A stretch of DNA of 64,000 nt from an uncultured Collinsella sp. GTDB taxonomy: Bacteria; Actinomycetota; Coriobacteriia; Coriobacteriales; Coriobacteriaceae. The translations under genes were made by a program, and so were the position numbers. The notes below the pieces were generated by a model. That model searched no databases, was not told the DNA's origin, and saw nothing but the letters and a program-made list of their open reading frames with translations. Positions 27,425 to 35,571 of the stretch are shown piece by piece. The stretch spans positions 55,091-119,090 of the forward strand of contig CAAGEH010000001.1 in the NCBI GenBank assembly GCA_900768795.1. Direction: 5' to 3'. Positions within the stretch are counted from its first letter, which is position 1. Each line of letters starts with the position of its first letter.

Positions 27425-28390
27425 CTACTTGAGGAACAGACCCTTCTCGTTGAACTCCGCCTGCACCGTGCGCAGCATAAGGTCGGTGTCGTCGAGACCC
27501 AGATGCTGCTCCATGTCGCTGGCGGCAAGCGTGCCACGGCGCCGCGCCCAGTTCTCGAGCGCCGCCGGCGCGGACTCGCGGGGGAGCGCGCGCACCTCGC
27601 CGTCAAGGCTGCGGCAGATCTGACGCGAATCGATGATGACGATCTTTCCCGCGCGGCGCGCTTCGGCGTACCCGTCGAGGTGAATCTTGAACCAGCTGTC
27701 CTCGAATGCGGCGTTGTGCGCCATGTACGGATATTTCTTCATGAGCTTGAGGATCTGCTTTTGGAGCGCCTTGTCCTCGCGGAAGGGCTTTTTGCCGTCA
27801 ATGTCGTCCCAGGTGATATGGTGAATCTCGGTGAGCGGAACGTCTCCCGAGCGGTACACGTCGGGTAGTCCGCAATAGTGCGCTTCGCCGTCGTGCGGCA
27901 CGGCGTCGCTCGTGAGGTCCATGATCTCCCAGCCCACGTTGATGATGTAGCCGCGCTCGGGCGCGCGACCCGTGGTCTCGATGTCGATGCCGAGGACCGT
28001 ACCCTGAATGGGCTTGCGCCCGTATGCGACGCCGAACGCATCGCGATCGCCGCGGACCTCGCGTTTGACCGATGCGGCGGAGCGGTGCTGCATCTTGCCG
28101 ATGGCGGCGCATGTGTCGTCGTCGGAGAGGCCGCGCGCGAGCGTCGCGGGCGTCACGTTGCGCAGGCGCTGCTCACCGATCTCGTCACATATCTCGCGGT
28201 TGCGGTCCGCAAGGTCGGTCACCAAATCAAAGTCGAACCCGCAGTCGGGGTTGGCGAAGTACTCGTTCTCGAGCGTCTTGATCGCGTCCTCGCCGTTTCT
28301 GCGCTCCGACTCCATCGCGTCGTGGTCGCCGAACAAAAACATCGAAATGCAGGGCTGGCATGCGTATTCGATTGCACTTGCTACATACAT
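27425..28390 (-). CDS. DEDD-type 3'-5' exonuclease domain protein
   Basis: A 321-residue protein. The C-terminal two thirds is a DnaQ-like exonuclease fold with ExoI GIDIETTG (about residue 134), ExoII HNAAFEDSW and ExoIII HLGLDDTDLM. It should use two metal ions to remove nucleotides from 3' ends. The N-terminal 120 residues are of unknown type and rich in charged residues. The start at 28390 follows GAGGCAACC. It stands alone between repeat arrays on both sides. Whether it acts on DNA or RNA cannot be told. Confidence 0.82.
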   Translation of the reverse strand: MYVASAIEYACQPCISMFLFGDHDAMESERRNGEDAIKTLENEYFANPDCGFDFDLVTDLADRNREICDEIGEQRLRNVTPATLARGLSDDDTCAAIGKMQHRSAASVKREVRGDRDAFGVAYGRKPIQGTVLGIDIETTGRAPERGYIINVGWEIMDLTSDAVPHDGEAHYCGLPDVYRSGDVPLTEIHHITWDDIDGKKPFREDKALQKQILKLMKKYPYMAHNAAFEDSWFKIHLDGYAEARRAGKIVIIDSRQICRSLDGEVRALPRESAPAALENWARRRGTLAASDMEQHLGLDDTDLMLRTVQAEFNEKGLFLK

Positions 28391-28447
28391 GGTTGCCTCA
28401 CTGAAAACTCGTGATGATTATCATTGCGCGCAGATCGTGCGACCGCG

Positions 28448-28705
28448 TTTTGCGTGGACGCTGCCCGCGTGGACGTTGCCCGCACGGTCGTTGCCCGCGT
28501 GGTCAGACCTGCAGGTTGCCGACCGCGTGGTCAGACCTGCGTGGTCGTCGCCTGCGTGGACGTTGCCCGTGCGGACGATGCCCGCGTGACCGCCGCCAGC
28601 AGGTTGTTGCCCGTGTGGACGATGCCCGCGTGACCGCCGCCAGCAGGTTGCCGCCCGTGCGGACGATACCCGCGTGACCGCCGCTGGCAGGTTTCCACCC
28701 GTGCG
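28448..28705. repeat. 15-bp minisatellite upstream of the exonuclease gene
   Basis: Degenerate 15-base units such as GTGGACGTTGCCCGC and GCGGACGATGCCCGC repeat through this stretch, interspersed with a longer block GTGACCGCCGCCAGCAGG that occurs three times. It fills most of the divergent gap 28391-28978. No gene is seen there. A possible -10 TACAAT is at 28853. Confidence 0.8.
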
Positions 28706-28978
28706 GCCTTGGCCGGTGGGGCGGGTTGCCGCCCACCCTCGTCACTGCCGTCCGTGTGGCCGTAGCTCGTGGAGACGTCGTCCACCTGATCGCCGTCGCG
28801 TTGCGCTGCGCCGTTGTTCTCGGGGAACTCGTATGTAAGAATCCCTAGCGGATACAATAGATGCAGGTTTCGTCTCTTACAAGCCCCGCGGGCAGATACC
28901 CTAGGGGCACATATCTTATAGGCCTTATAGGCATACTTCGCAAAGATGCTCAACAAAGCTTCGAAAGGGCTTTTCGCC

Positions 28979-30289
28979 ATGGATCTCATTCTCGATATCG
29001 TGCTCGACGCGGGCAAGGACACGCTCGCGCTCGTCCCGTTTCTCTTCTTGACCTACCTTGTGCTCGAGACGATCGAGCATATGGCGGGCGAGCGCGTGAA
29101 CGCGGCGATCAAGCACGCGGGCGCCGCGGGGCCGGCCGTCGGCGCCGTGCTGGGTCTGGTGCCCCAGTGCGGGTTTTCCGCCATGGCGGCGACGCTCTAT
29201 GCCGGTCGCGTCGTCACGCTGGGCACACTTGTGGCTGTTTTTCTTTCCACGTCTGACGAGATGCTCCCCATGCTCGTCGCGGAGCATATGTCGCTTGCGC
29301 AGATGGTGCAGATTCTGGGCGTCAAGGCGGCGATCGGCCTGGTGACGGGTTTTGCGCTCGATGCGTTGATTCGCGCGCTGCGCTCCAACGTCCGCGTGCA
29401 TGCGGTACTGCGCCGGAGCGTGCTGGGGGTGTCGAGCGATTCCGCGCACGTCAATTGCGGGCATGACGACCATACGGGCGGCGATATCATCGATGAGATC
29501 TCGGAGGCGGGTGTCTCCGCCGATCACATTCACGAACTGTGCGTGCGCGATCACTGCGGTTGCGATGATGACGACGACGTTGCCGATGAGGGCGATGATG
29601 CTATGGATGCTGCCGAGCGCGATGCCGTTGGATGCGGATCCCGGGACGATGGGGGAGCCGGCGTTTGCGGGACGGAAGAGCGTGCGGCCCGCGGGCATGT
29701 CCATGTAGATAAGGGCGAGTGCGAACGCGCCGAGCGCGATGCTCACGATCGCGAACATGCTCATGGGAGCGGGCTCGAGCAAGGATCTCACGGCCGTGAC
29801 GGCCACGTGCACGGCGGGCACGCGCACGACCTCGACGCAAGCGACGGCCATACGCACGGCGGACACGTCCACTCCCACGCATACGGACGCCGTGGCCTGA
29901 TGCTGCATGTTCTTCGGAGCGCCGTCTCGCACACCGTGCAGGTCTCGGTGTTCATCTTCTTGGTGACGCTCGTGCTCGTGGGCGTGCTTGACACCGTGGG
30001 CGAACAGGTTCTCGAGCGCTTTCTCGGCAGTAATCCGCTACTCGCCGTGTTCGGGTCGGCGCTCGTTGGCCTCATTCCGAACTGCTCGGCAAGCGTCGTG
30101 ATCACGCAGCTGTATCTCGAGGGCGTGCTCGCTTTTGGACCGATGATCGCGGGCACACTCGTTTCCGCGGGCGTCGGCTATCTCGTGCTGTTCCGCACTA
30201 ACCGCAGCGCGCGCGAGAACATCCTGTTTCTGTGCATGATGTATGTGATCGGCGTCTTCTGGGGGCTGGTCGCAGGCCTCGTGTTGTGA
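28979..30289 (+). CDS. Putative 10-TM heavy-metal exporter with His/Asp-rich loop
   Basis: A 436-residue membrane protein. Two hydrophobic halves, each with a related motif (LGLVPQCGFSAMAATLY and VGLIPNCSASVVITQLY), match the putative manganese/arsenic exporter family (PF11449-like). Between them, residues about 155-320 form a hydrophilic loop packed with His, Asp, Cys and Glu, including HVHGGHAHDLD and HTHGGHVHSHAYG, a likely metal-binding region. Start 28979 follows AAAGGG and matches the usual family N-terminus; the upstream ATG at 28946 lacks a ribosome site. The transported metal is not predictable. Confidence 0.82.
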   Translation: MDLILDIVLDAGKDTLALVPFLFLTYLVLETIEHMAGERVNAAIKHAGAAGPAVGAVLGLVPQCGFSAMAATLYAGRVVTLGTLVAVFLSTSDEMLPMLVAEHMSLAQMVQILGVKAAIGLVTGFALDALIRALRSNVRVHAVLRRSVLGVSSDSAHVNCGHDDHTGGDIIDEISEAGVSADHIHELCVRDHCGCDDDDDVADEGDDAMDAAERDAVGCGSRDDGGAGVCGTEERAARGHVHVDKGECERAERDAHDREHAHGSGLEQGSHGRDGHVHGGHAHDLDASDGHTHGGHVHSHAYGRRGLMLHVLRSAVSHTVQVSVFIFLVTLVLVGVLDTVGEQVLERFLGSNPLLAVFGSALVGLIPNCSASVVITQLYLEGVLAFGPMIAGTLVSAGVGYLVLFRTNRSARENILFLCMMYVIGVFWGLVAGLVL

Positions 30290-30475
30290 GCACGCCGAGC
30301 GTGGGGGATTGCATGTCCTGGGGGCTGGTCGTAGGCCTCGTGTTGTGAGGACGCAGAGCGTGGGGGATTGCATACGACGCGTGTTTTCATTTGCGAGCAC
30401 GCCGAGCGTGGGGGGGGATTGCATGTCCTGCGGAATTGCATGTGACGCATGGTTTTTGTTTGTGAGGACGCCGAG
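30259..30475. repeat. 59-bp duplication carrying the end of the exporter gene
   Basis: A 59-base unit containing the last nine codons and stop of the exporter gene (30259-30317) is repeated directly at 30318-30376, then two shorter copies of GAGCACGCCGAGCGTGGG and flanks follow (about 30393 and 30461). The remaining gap 30476-30842 has no clear gene; it contains GGGCGTTGGTTGTCGG twice (about 30558 and 30622). Confidence 0.85.
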
Positions 30476-30842
30476 CGCCATGGGTTTGTTTTAGGCAGCG
30501 GATTTTATTAGATGGGGTCCGTTTGGCGGAGTCGGTTGCGTGCAGTGCCTGTCACGGGCGTTGGTTGTCGGACACCCTGCCGCTCCTCGCTATGTTCAGA
30601 CTCTGCGATTCGTTTGACGCGGGCGTTGGTTGTCGGTCGCCCGGCCGCTTCTCGTTCGAAGAACGTGACGCAAGGTTGATGCACACGTTTGCTAAGGCCA
30701 TCTGTATTGCGCCCATGCTCGCCAAGTTCGTCCACCTAGCGCCCGTGCTTGAGAACCTTCGCGAACTTGCTGCTCATTACGTGCAGATTCTCTCTGCGTG
30801 GGATAATCAGTGTCGATTGAATTTACGTTCGAGGAGGCCATC

Positions 30843-31691
30843 GTGTCCGATATCGATCAAACGCGTCTGATGAATCGCGCTCCGCAAAATCGAGCTCCGC
30901 AATATCCTGCGTCCGATCAAACCGTCGCCAACGCTAACCAACCCGTCACCGGTCGACCCGTGGCTAATCAACCCATGCAGAACCACGCCAACCCGGGGTA
31001 TCCGCAGACGACTCCTGCAGCCGACCGCACGGTGATGATGCCCGGTCGCTCCGCGTACGCTCAGGCGCAGGCTCAGGCGCAGGCGCAAAACCAGCAGAGC
31101 CCGGCAGATGCCATGGGAGGCACCAGCTCATATAGGATGCCGGCGCGCAGCCGTGCGACTCGGCGCTCCCAGCGCGACGCGGCTCCGCGGCAGGCGTATC
31201 AGCCGCGTTTTGACGAAGAGGACCAGAAGAGCCATGCGGGTACGGTGGCGGGTATCGTCGTGGGCGTTCTGATCGTTGTGATTCTCGCGTGCGTGTGCCT
31301 GTTTAGCACGGGCGTGGTCCAGAACCCCTTTGCCAGCCTGTTCGGTGCGGATCCCGCAGCTGAGCAGCAGGATGGCGACCAAACCGTCGATGACGCGACC
31401 ACTGATGATCAAAACGGCGGGCAGGTGGCTACGCAGCAGAATTCCGGTCAGCAACAGCAGCAATCGGGCAATCAGAGCCAGAATTCCGACCAGGGGCAGA
31501 CCAATGATCAGGCCCAGCAAAACCAGAATTCCGGTCAGCAGAACACCAACAATCAGCAGAACACCAATAACCAGCAGGGTCAGACGACCGACCAGAACAA
31601 TCAGGCGGGCAACGATTCCGGAGACCAGCAGCCCGACAACAACCAGCAACAAACGGGCACCGACCAAGCTCAGGATACCCAGGCCCAATAG
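30843..31691 (+). CDS. Single-pass membrane protein with Q/N-rich extracellular tail
   Basis: A 282-residue protein of unknown function. Residues 1-130 are Pro/Ala/Gln-rich with an AQ repeat near 72-82 and a basic segment (ARSRATRRSQR) before one transmembrane helix at about 134-157 (VAGIVVGVLIVVILACVCLF), so the N-terminus is probably cytoplasmic. The 125-residue outer tail is almost wholly Gln, Asn, Asp, Thr and Ser. The start is a GTG five bases after GAGGAGG. It may span into the cell wall, but no catalytic domain or anchor motif is visible. Confidence 0.75.
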   Translation: MSDIDQTRLMNRAPQNRAPQYPASDQTVANANQPVTGRPVANQPMQNHANPGYPQTTPAADRTVMMPGRSAYAQAQAQAQAQNQQSPADAMGGTSSYRMPARSRATRRSQRDAAPRQAYQPRFDEEDQKSHAGTVAGIVVGVLIVVILACVCLFSTGVVQNPFASLFGADPAAEQQDGDQTVDDATTDDQNGGQVATQQNSGQQQQQSGNQSQNSDQGQTNDQAQQNQNSGQQNTNNQQNTNNQQGQTTDQNNQAGNDSGDQQPDNNQQQTGTDQAQDTQAQ

Positions 31692-31768
31692 CGACGCCCA
31701 GCCCCGGGACACGCGCCCCAATAGCAGCGCCCAGCCCCAGGGCACTCAGGCCCAATAGCAGCGGCGGA
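31672..31768. repeat. Tandem copies of the 3' end of the Q/N-rich gene
   Basis: The segment CAGGCCCAATAGC, which contains the stop codon at 31689-31691, recurs with CGCCCAGCCCC spacers at about 31714 and 31748. This is another array that starts inside the last codons of a gene. Confidence 0.7.
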
Positions 31769-31798
31769 TTTTCCAACGCACTGCCTTCGTTATCCCTA

Positions 31799-31892
31799 GC
31801 GTTTCCCTGAGTTTATAAGGTCAGGGAAACACATTTGCGCAGGTCAGGCGCTCGTGTGGTTGCTTCAGCATCTTAAAAAGTCAGGGAAACGG
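31799..31892. repeat. Inverted-repeat element, copy C of the GTTTCCCTGA family
   Basis: GTTTCCCTGA (31801-31810) forms a perfect 10-bp stem with TCAGGGAAAC (31821-31830). A further inverted copy CTTAAAAAGTCAGGGAAACG lies at 31872-31891. It sits between the convergent Q/N-rich gene and yaiI-like gene. Confidence 0.8.
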
Positions 31893-31940
31893 TGTGCTGC
31901 GATGGAACAGGCGGTGCCGGCAATCAAGCGGTGCCGGCAA

Positions 31941-32444
31941 TCAGGTGGAGGCGAGCAGCGTCTTTAAGTTGCGGACAAAGCGCGCGCGGTCTTCTCCCGT
32001 GAAAGGAGCAGGCCCGTGCGTTCTGCCACCGGCGCGACGAACCTTCTTTTCCTCATGGCGAATAAACAGCTGCATATCGATCGTGCGCTTGTCATAGACG
32101 CGCCCACGCACGCCGATGGCGGCCGCCCCGCGTCCGAGCACCATGCTCGCAAGTCCGATATCCTGCGTGACCACGACATCGCCCGGTTGCAGCCTCTCGA
32201 TGATGGCGAAATCTGCACTATCGGCGCCGATGCTCACGTCGAGCACGTCGACCCAAAATCCGTCGTGCGTGGCATCGCGCCCGCGTGAGTGCTCTGGGCT
32301 CGTTGGGTCGTCGCGCCGAATGTGACGCGCGAGATTCTGCGTGGTGTTGCCCGCAATCACCACAGGCACACGAACGCGCCGCGCGCAATCGAGCGCTTCG
32401 CGCGTGACCGGGCAGGCGTCGGCATCGATAAAGAGCGTGCCCAC
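31941..32444 (-). CDS. UPF0178 family protein (YaiI/YqxD-like)
   Basis: A 167-residue protein of the UPF0178 family, which has a PIN-like nuclease fold but no assigned function. The N-terminal FIDADACPVTREAL and the middle DVVVTQDIGLASMVL and VRGRVYDKRTID segments are the family signatures. The start is a GTG eight bases after AAGGAGG; the frame is open further upstream but without family similarity. It converges with the Q/N-rich gene. Confidence 0.88.
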   Translation of the reverse strand: MGTLFIDADACPVTREALDCARRVRVPVVIAGNTTQNLARHIRRDDPTSPEHSRGRDATHDGFWVDVLDVSIGADSADFAIIERLQPGDVVVTQDIGLASMVLGRGAAAIGVRGRVYDKRTIDMQLFIRHEEKKVRRAGGRTHGPAPFTGEDRARFVRNLKTLLAST

Positions 32445-32766
32445 GGCAGCGCCTCCTTTTTCTCGGTTTGAGAACAGGTTGTAAATCATCAACACGATAC
32501 CGCAATGAAGGCGTGGCAGCGTAAGGTGGGGGCGAGGTTCCGATGCGCGGGCATGCTCGATTCTGCTGGAACAGAGCGGCATCGCAAGACGGCGCTCGAT
32601 ATCGCGAGAGCATCGAGTATCGTGCCGTAGGTAATCGGGCATGATTCCACAGCGCTTTGCGTTCGTTGTTTCGTGACTGCAAGAGATGCCGTAAGACAGG
32701 ATTGCGCACCCCGGATTACAATTGCATACATGAAATCATATGACGAAATGAGCGAACGGAGATCGC
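32445..32766. other. Intergenic region without recognised content
   Basis: A 322-bp divergent gap between the yaiI-like gene and the nitroreductase gene. I see no gene, RNA or strong repeat. It must hold both promoters; none is obvious. Confidence 0.5.
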
Positions 32767-33744
32767 ATGACTAATACGAGAGATGTTGAGGCTGCCGAGG
32801 TCGCATCCACCGAGACTGCCGAGAACGCATCTGCCGAGGTCGCATCCACCGAGACTGCCGAGAACGCATCTGCCGAGGTCGCATCTGCCGAGGCTGCTAC
32901 CCCCGCCGCGACCGGCGCCACCCCCGCAACAGCACTCACCGCCGCGACCGGCGCCACCCCCGCAACAGCACTCACCGCCGCGTCCGCGAACACCACACCC
33001 GCCACGACTTCCACCCTCACGACAGCAAGTACCACCCCAGCAGCATCCGCCACCGTCCCCGCAAACGCACACGGCACAACCTCCACCCCCGCAACACACA
33101 CCACCGTCGACCAAAAGGCCCAGCAGGGTCGCGACAAACTGGGACTCAAATCAATGGAAGAGCTGGTGCGCCGCGCACGCACCTGCCGTCGCTTCGACGA
33201 GAGCACGCGTGTCCCCGAGGAATTCCTGCTCGAGCTCGTTAACCTTGCGCACCTGTGCCCCAACGGCGCCAACGCCCAGCGCCTGCGCTTCCACGTGGTG
33301 AGCAAGGCGGACGAATGCGCCGTCGTGTTCAACGAACTCGTATGGGCGGCCGCCCTCAAAGATTGGCCCGGACCCTCAGTCGGGGAGCGACCCACGGGCT
33401 ACATCGCCATCCTTGCCGAGCGCGCCGTTCCCGGCAAGCCCGCTTCCCCCATCACCGAGGTCGACTGCGGCATCGCGGCGCAGACCATGATGCTCGCTGC
33501 CCGTTCGGCAACGCCCGAGGTGGCTGCCTGCATGTTTAAGGCCTTTAGCCCCAACATGATCACCGCGATGGGTCTAAACAACGACCGCTATGAGCTCAAG
33601 CTTGTTATGGCGTTCGGTGTGCCCGTCGAGCAGCAGGTCATCGAACCTACATCGGCGTCGCCCACGGGCACGCTCACGTATTGGCGCACCCCCGACTCCG
33701 TGCACCATGTGCCCAAGCTCGCACTTGCGGATGTGCTTGCGTAG
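32767..33744 (+). CDS. Nitroreductase family protein with repeat-built N-terminus
   Basis: A 325-residue protein. From about residue 120 it is a nitroreductase-fold flavoenzyme (ELVRRARTCRRFDEST, LVNLAHLCPNGANAQRLRF, AAQTMMLAARS), expected to bind FMN and use NAD(P)H on nitro or quinone compounds. The first 115 residues are low-complexity Ala, Thr, Glu and Ser encoded by DNA repeats: a 39-base unit giving EVASTETAENASA twice and a 39-base unit giving AATGATPATALTA twice. ATG 32767 follows GGAG at five bases. A shorter start inside the domain would drop the tail, but no good ribosome site is there. Confidence 0.82.
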   Translation: MTNTRDVEAAEVASTETAENASAEVASTETAENASAEVASAEAATPAATGATPATALTAATGATPATALTAASANTTPATTSTLTTASTTPAASATVPANAHGTTSTPATHTTVDQKAQQGRDKLGLKSMEELVRRARTCRRFDESTRVPEEFLLELVNLAHLCPNGANAQRLRFHVVSKADECAVVFNELVWAAALKDWPGPSVGERPTGYIAILAERAVPGKPASPITEVDCGIAAQTMMLAARSATPEVAACMFKAFSPNMITAMGLNNDRYELKLVMAFGVPVEQQVIEPTSASPTGTLTYWRTPDSVHHVPKLALADVLA

Positions 33745-33899
33745 CTGTTGCAACTTGGCAAGCACATCATTTAATTACAACTGGATGCCGTTCGTCGGCG
33801 TCGCGCGCCCGCGGCGCCCAAATCGGTATCATAAACAGTGTCCATGCGGTGGGTTAACATCCCCGTAATAACATTTCAACGACCTCCGGAGTGTGCATC

Positions 33900-34568
33900 G
33901 TGGCTCTAACCGCGAAGAAAATCCGGGGGGTGCTCACTAGAGAGCAGTTCCTCCTGGCAGAAATGCGTATCGTCTGCCGTTTGCGGCTTGAAGGTGCAGA
34001 CGACCAATCGATAATCGAGCGCGTCAAGCGCGAGAATCTCTTCCAATATCCCACCGAGCGCATGCTCTCGAATCGCGCTGGCGTATGTCTGCGCCGTCTC
34101 GACGCAGTTAAGCTCGACGCCGCCGAATGTGCCGAGCGCGGCGTCGACCAAGCGTCTGCCGACCAAGCCGCAACGCGCATTGCCGAGCTCATCGCCCATG
34201 GTATGCCCGATCAGGCAGCGCAGGCAAACCTCTATACCATGATCTGCCGCTACGACCTGGTACGCGAGCTCATCATGGTCGAGGTGGGCGAGCGCATGGC
34301 GAGCTTCGACTACGCATATACCGATGTCGACCTCAACGCGTTCATGACGCGCTTTCAGGTGGAGCACGCGGATGCTCAGACGTGGTCGGACGCCACGGTC
34401 TATCACATCAAAGGGACCTTGCGCCAAATCCTGCGCGACTCCGGCCTTATCCAGACGCGGCGGTTGTCAACGCTCGTTCCGCTCTACGTGGACCCCGAGG
34501 TCGAGAGCGCCCTCCAAGCGCTCGGCGATGCCGGCGTCGCCGCTGCTCTTACCGGGCAGGTGATGTAG
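33900..34568 (+). CDS. brxA: BREX system protein BrxA (DUF1819)
   Basis: A 222-residue protein of the DUF1819/BrxA family, the first gene of type 1 BREX phage-defence operons. Family features are LTREQFLLAEMRIVCRL near the N-terminus, ENLFQYPTERML, the NLYTMICRYDLVRELIMVEVG helix, ASFDYAYTDVDLNAFM and the C-terminal LRQILRDSGLI. BrxA is a small helical protein that can bind DNA. GTG 33900 follows GGAG; a GTG at 33891 overlaps that site. It is followed two bases later by the chimeric brxB gene, so the pair is co-transcribed. The other BREX genes are not adjacent. Confidence 0.87.
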   Translation: MALTAKKIRGVLTREQFLLAEMRIVCRLRLEGADDQSIIERVKRENLFQYPTERMLSNRAGVCLRRLDAVKLDAAECAERGVDQASADQAATRIAELIAHGMPDQAAQANLYTMICRYDLVRELIMVEVGERMASFDYAYTDVDLNAFMTRFQVEHADAQTWSDATVYHIKGTLRQILRDSGLIQTRRLSTLVPLYVDPEVESALQALGDAGVAAALTGQVM

Positions 34569-34570
34569 CC

Positions 34571-35551
34571 GTGTCAACAAATCAGCCGCACATTCGCCCG
34601 CGCAACCGCGCCGAGCGCATCCGCGAGGACTTCGATCATCGCCGCGAGGCCCTGCGTGACCGCCTGCAAGACCAGGACTTCTTGGCTAACAAGGGCATCG
34701 GTAACGAGATCGGCTTCTATACGTTTTGCTACGACCCTTCGCTGGAGTTCGAATGCCGCGCCTATGTGGACGAGCTCGTGGCAGACGCACAGGTCGGCAA
34801 GCTGCCGTGCAACCTGGAGGTCTTTAACCTGTACGACGTGATGCTCGACATTTGCGAGCAGCGCCGTATTTTGCGTGCGATTCCCCGCCGCGAGGCAAAG
34901 ATCGGCTCGGAGGCACAGGTCAAGGAGCTGCAGAAGCCCTGTAGTTCCAAGAGCTTTGCCCAGTACTTGCTTGAGCACACCCAGCCGCACCAGCCCGGCG
35001 ACGTGATTATTCTCACCGGCGTGGGCAGGTCGCAGGGCGGCGAGGTTGCCGTGTACAAGCTCGAGAACAAGGCCGTTGCCGGCGAGTGCAAGTTTAAGCA
35101 CGAGGGCGTGGCCTTTAACAAGCCGGTGCGCGATACGCTGGAGGCCGCGTTCGACAACTTTGTGAACCTGGCGAACCGAGTGGCGCCGGGCATGCATATT
35201 GGCTCCAAGGATTACCTGCTGTTCTACAACGACCTGCAGAGCAAGGGCCTGTCCGAGGAGGTTTCGCTCGCCGAGTTTGTGGGCTTGTGTTCCGCGGTCT
35301 GCAACCGACCGGTGATGCCTGCGCTGGCGTTTCCGGGAATTTTGCGTATGTCGGGTTCTATGGACGAGATCCGCGGGCTCGAGGACATTATGCGTGTGGC
35401 CAAAAACGCCGGTGCCAAGCGCGTGATTTTGCCGCTGAGCGCCATTGCGGGGTTGCAGAGTGTGTCGTCTGAGATTATCTCGGGCTTGAGCCCGGTGTTC
35501 TACATGGATGGCGACCCGGTCGATGCTGCGAAGAAGGCGCTTGACCTTTAG
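34571..35551 (+). CDS. BrxB-BrxL chimera: DUF1788 N-terminus fused to BrxL Lon-like C-terminus
   Basis: A 326-residue protein. Residues 1 to about 157 match BrxB (DUF1788): FLANKGIGNEIGFYTF, CNLEVFNLYDVMLDI and GDVIILTGVG. BrxB normally continues for some 40 more residues after that motif. Here the sequence changes abruptly to the C-terminal Lon-protease-like domain of BrxL: GEVAVYKLENKAV, VRDTLEAAFDNFVNLANRVAP, EVSLAEFVGLCSAVCNRPV, NAGAKRVILPLSAI and the end DPVDAAKKALDL. In type 1 BREX, brxC, pglX and pglZ lie between brxB and brxL. An in-frame internal deletion near 35030 explains the gene. The frame is clean and the GTG start has AGGTGA upstream, so it may still be made. Confidence 0.8.
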   Translation: MSTNQPHIRPRNRAERIREDFDHRREALRDRLQDQDFLANKGIGNEIGFYTFCYDPSLEFECRAYVDELVADAQVGKLPCNLEVFNLYDVMLDICEQRRILRAIPRREAKIGSEAQVKELQKPCSSKSFAQYLLEHTQPHQPGDVIILTGVGRSQGGEVAVYKLENKAVAGECKFKHEGVAFNKPVRDTLEAAFDNFVNLANRVAPGMHIGSKDYLLFYNDLQSKGLSEEVSLAEFVGLCSAVCNRPVMPALAFPGILRMSGSMDEIRGLEDIMRVAKNAGAKRVILPLSAIAGLQSVSSEIISGLSPVFYMDGDPVDAAKKALDL

Positions 35552-35571
35552 GCTGCGCGGGAAGATTTGGC

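Noticed and set aside
28925..29932. Long minus-strand frame with hydrophobic segments opposite the metal exporter
   Set aside because: It is the antisense of the Asp/His-rich loop: Asp and His codons read backwards give Val, Ile and Met, which imitates membrane helices. No ribosome site or family feature supports it.
30523..30870. 115-codon frame before the Q/N-rich gene
   Set aside because: Composition is irregular, contains DNA repeats, and overlaps the start of the better supported gene.
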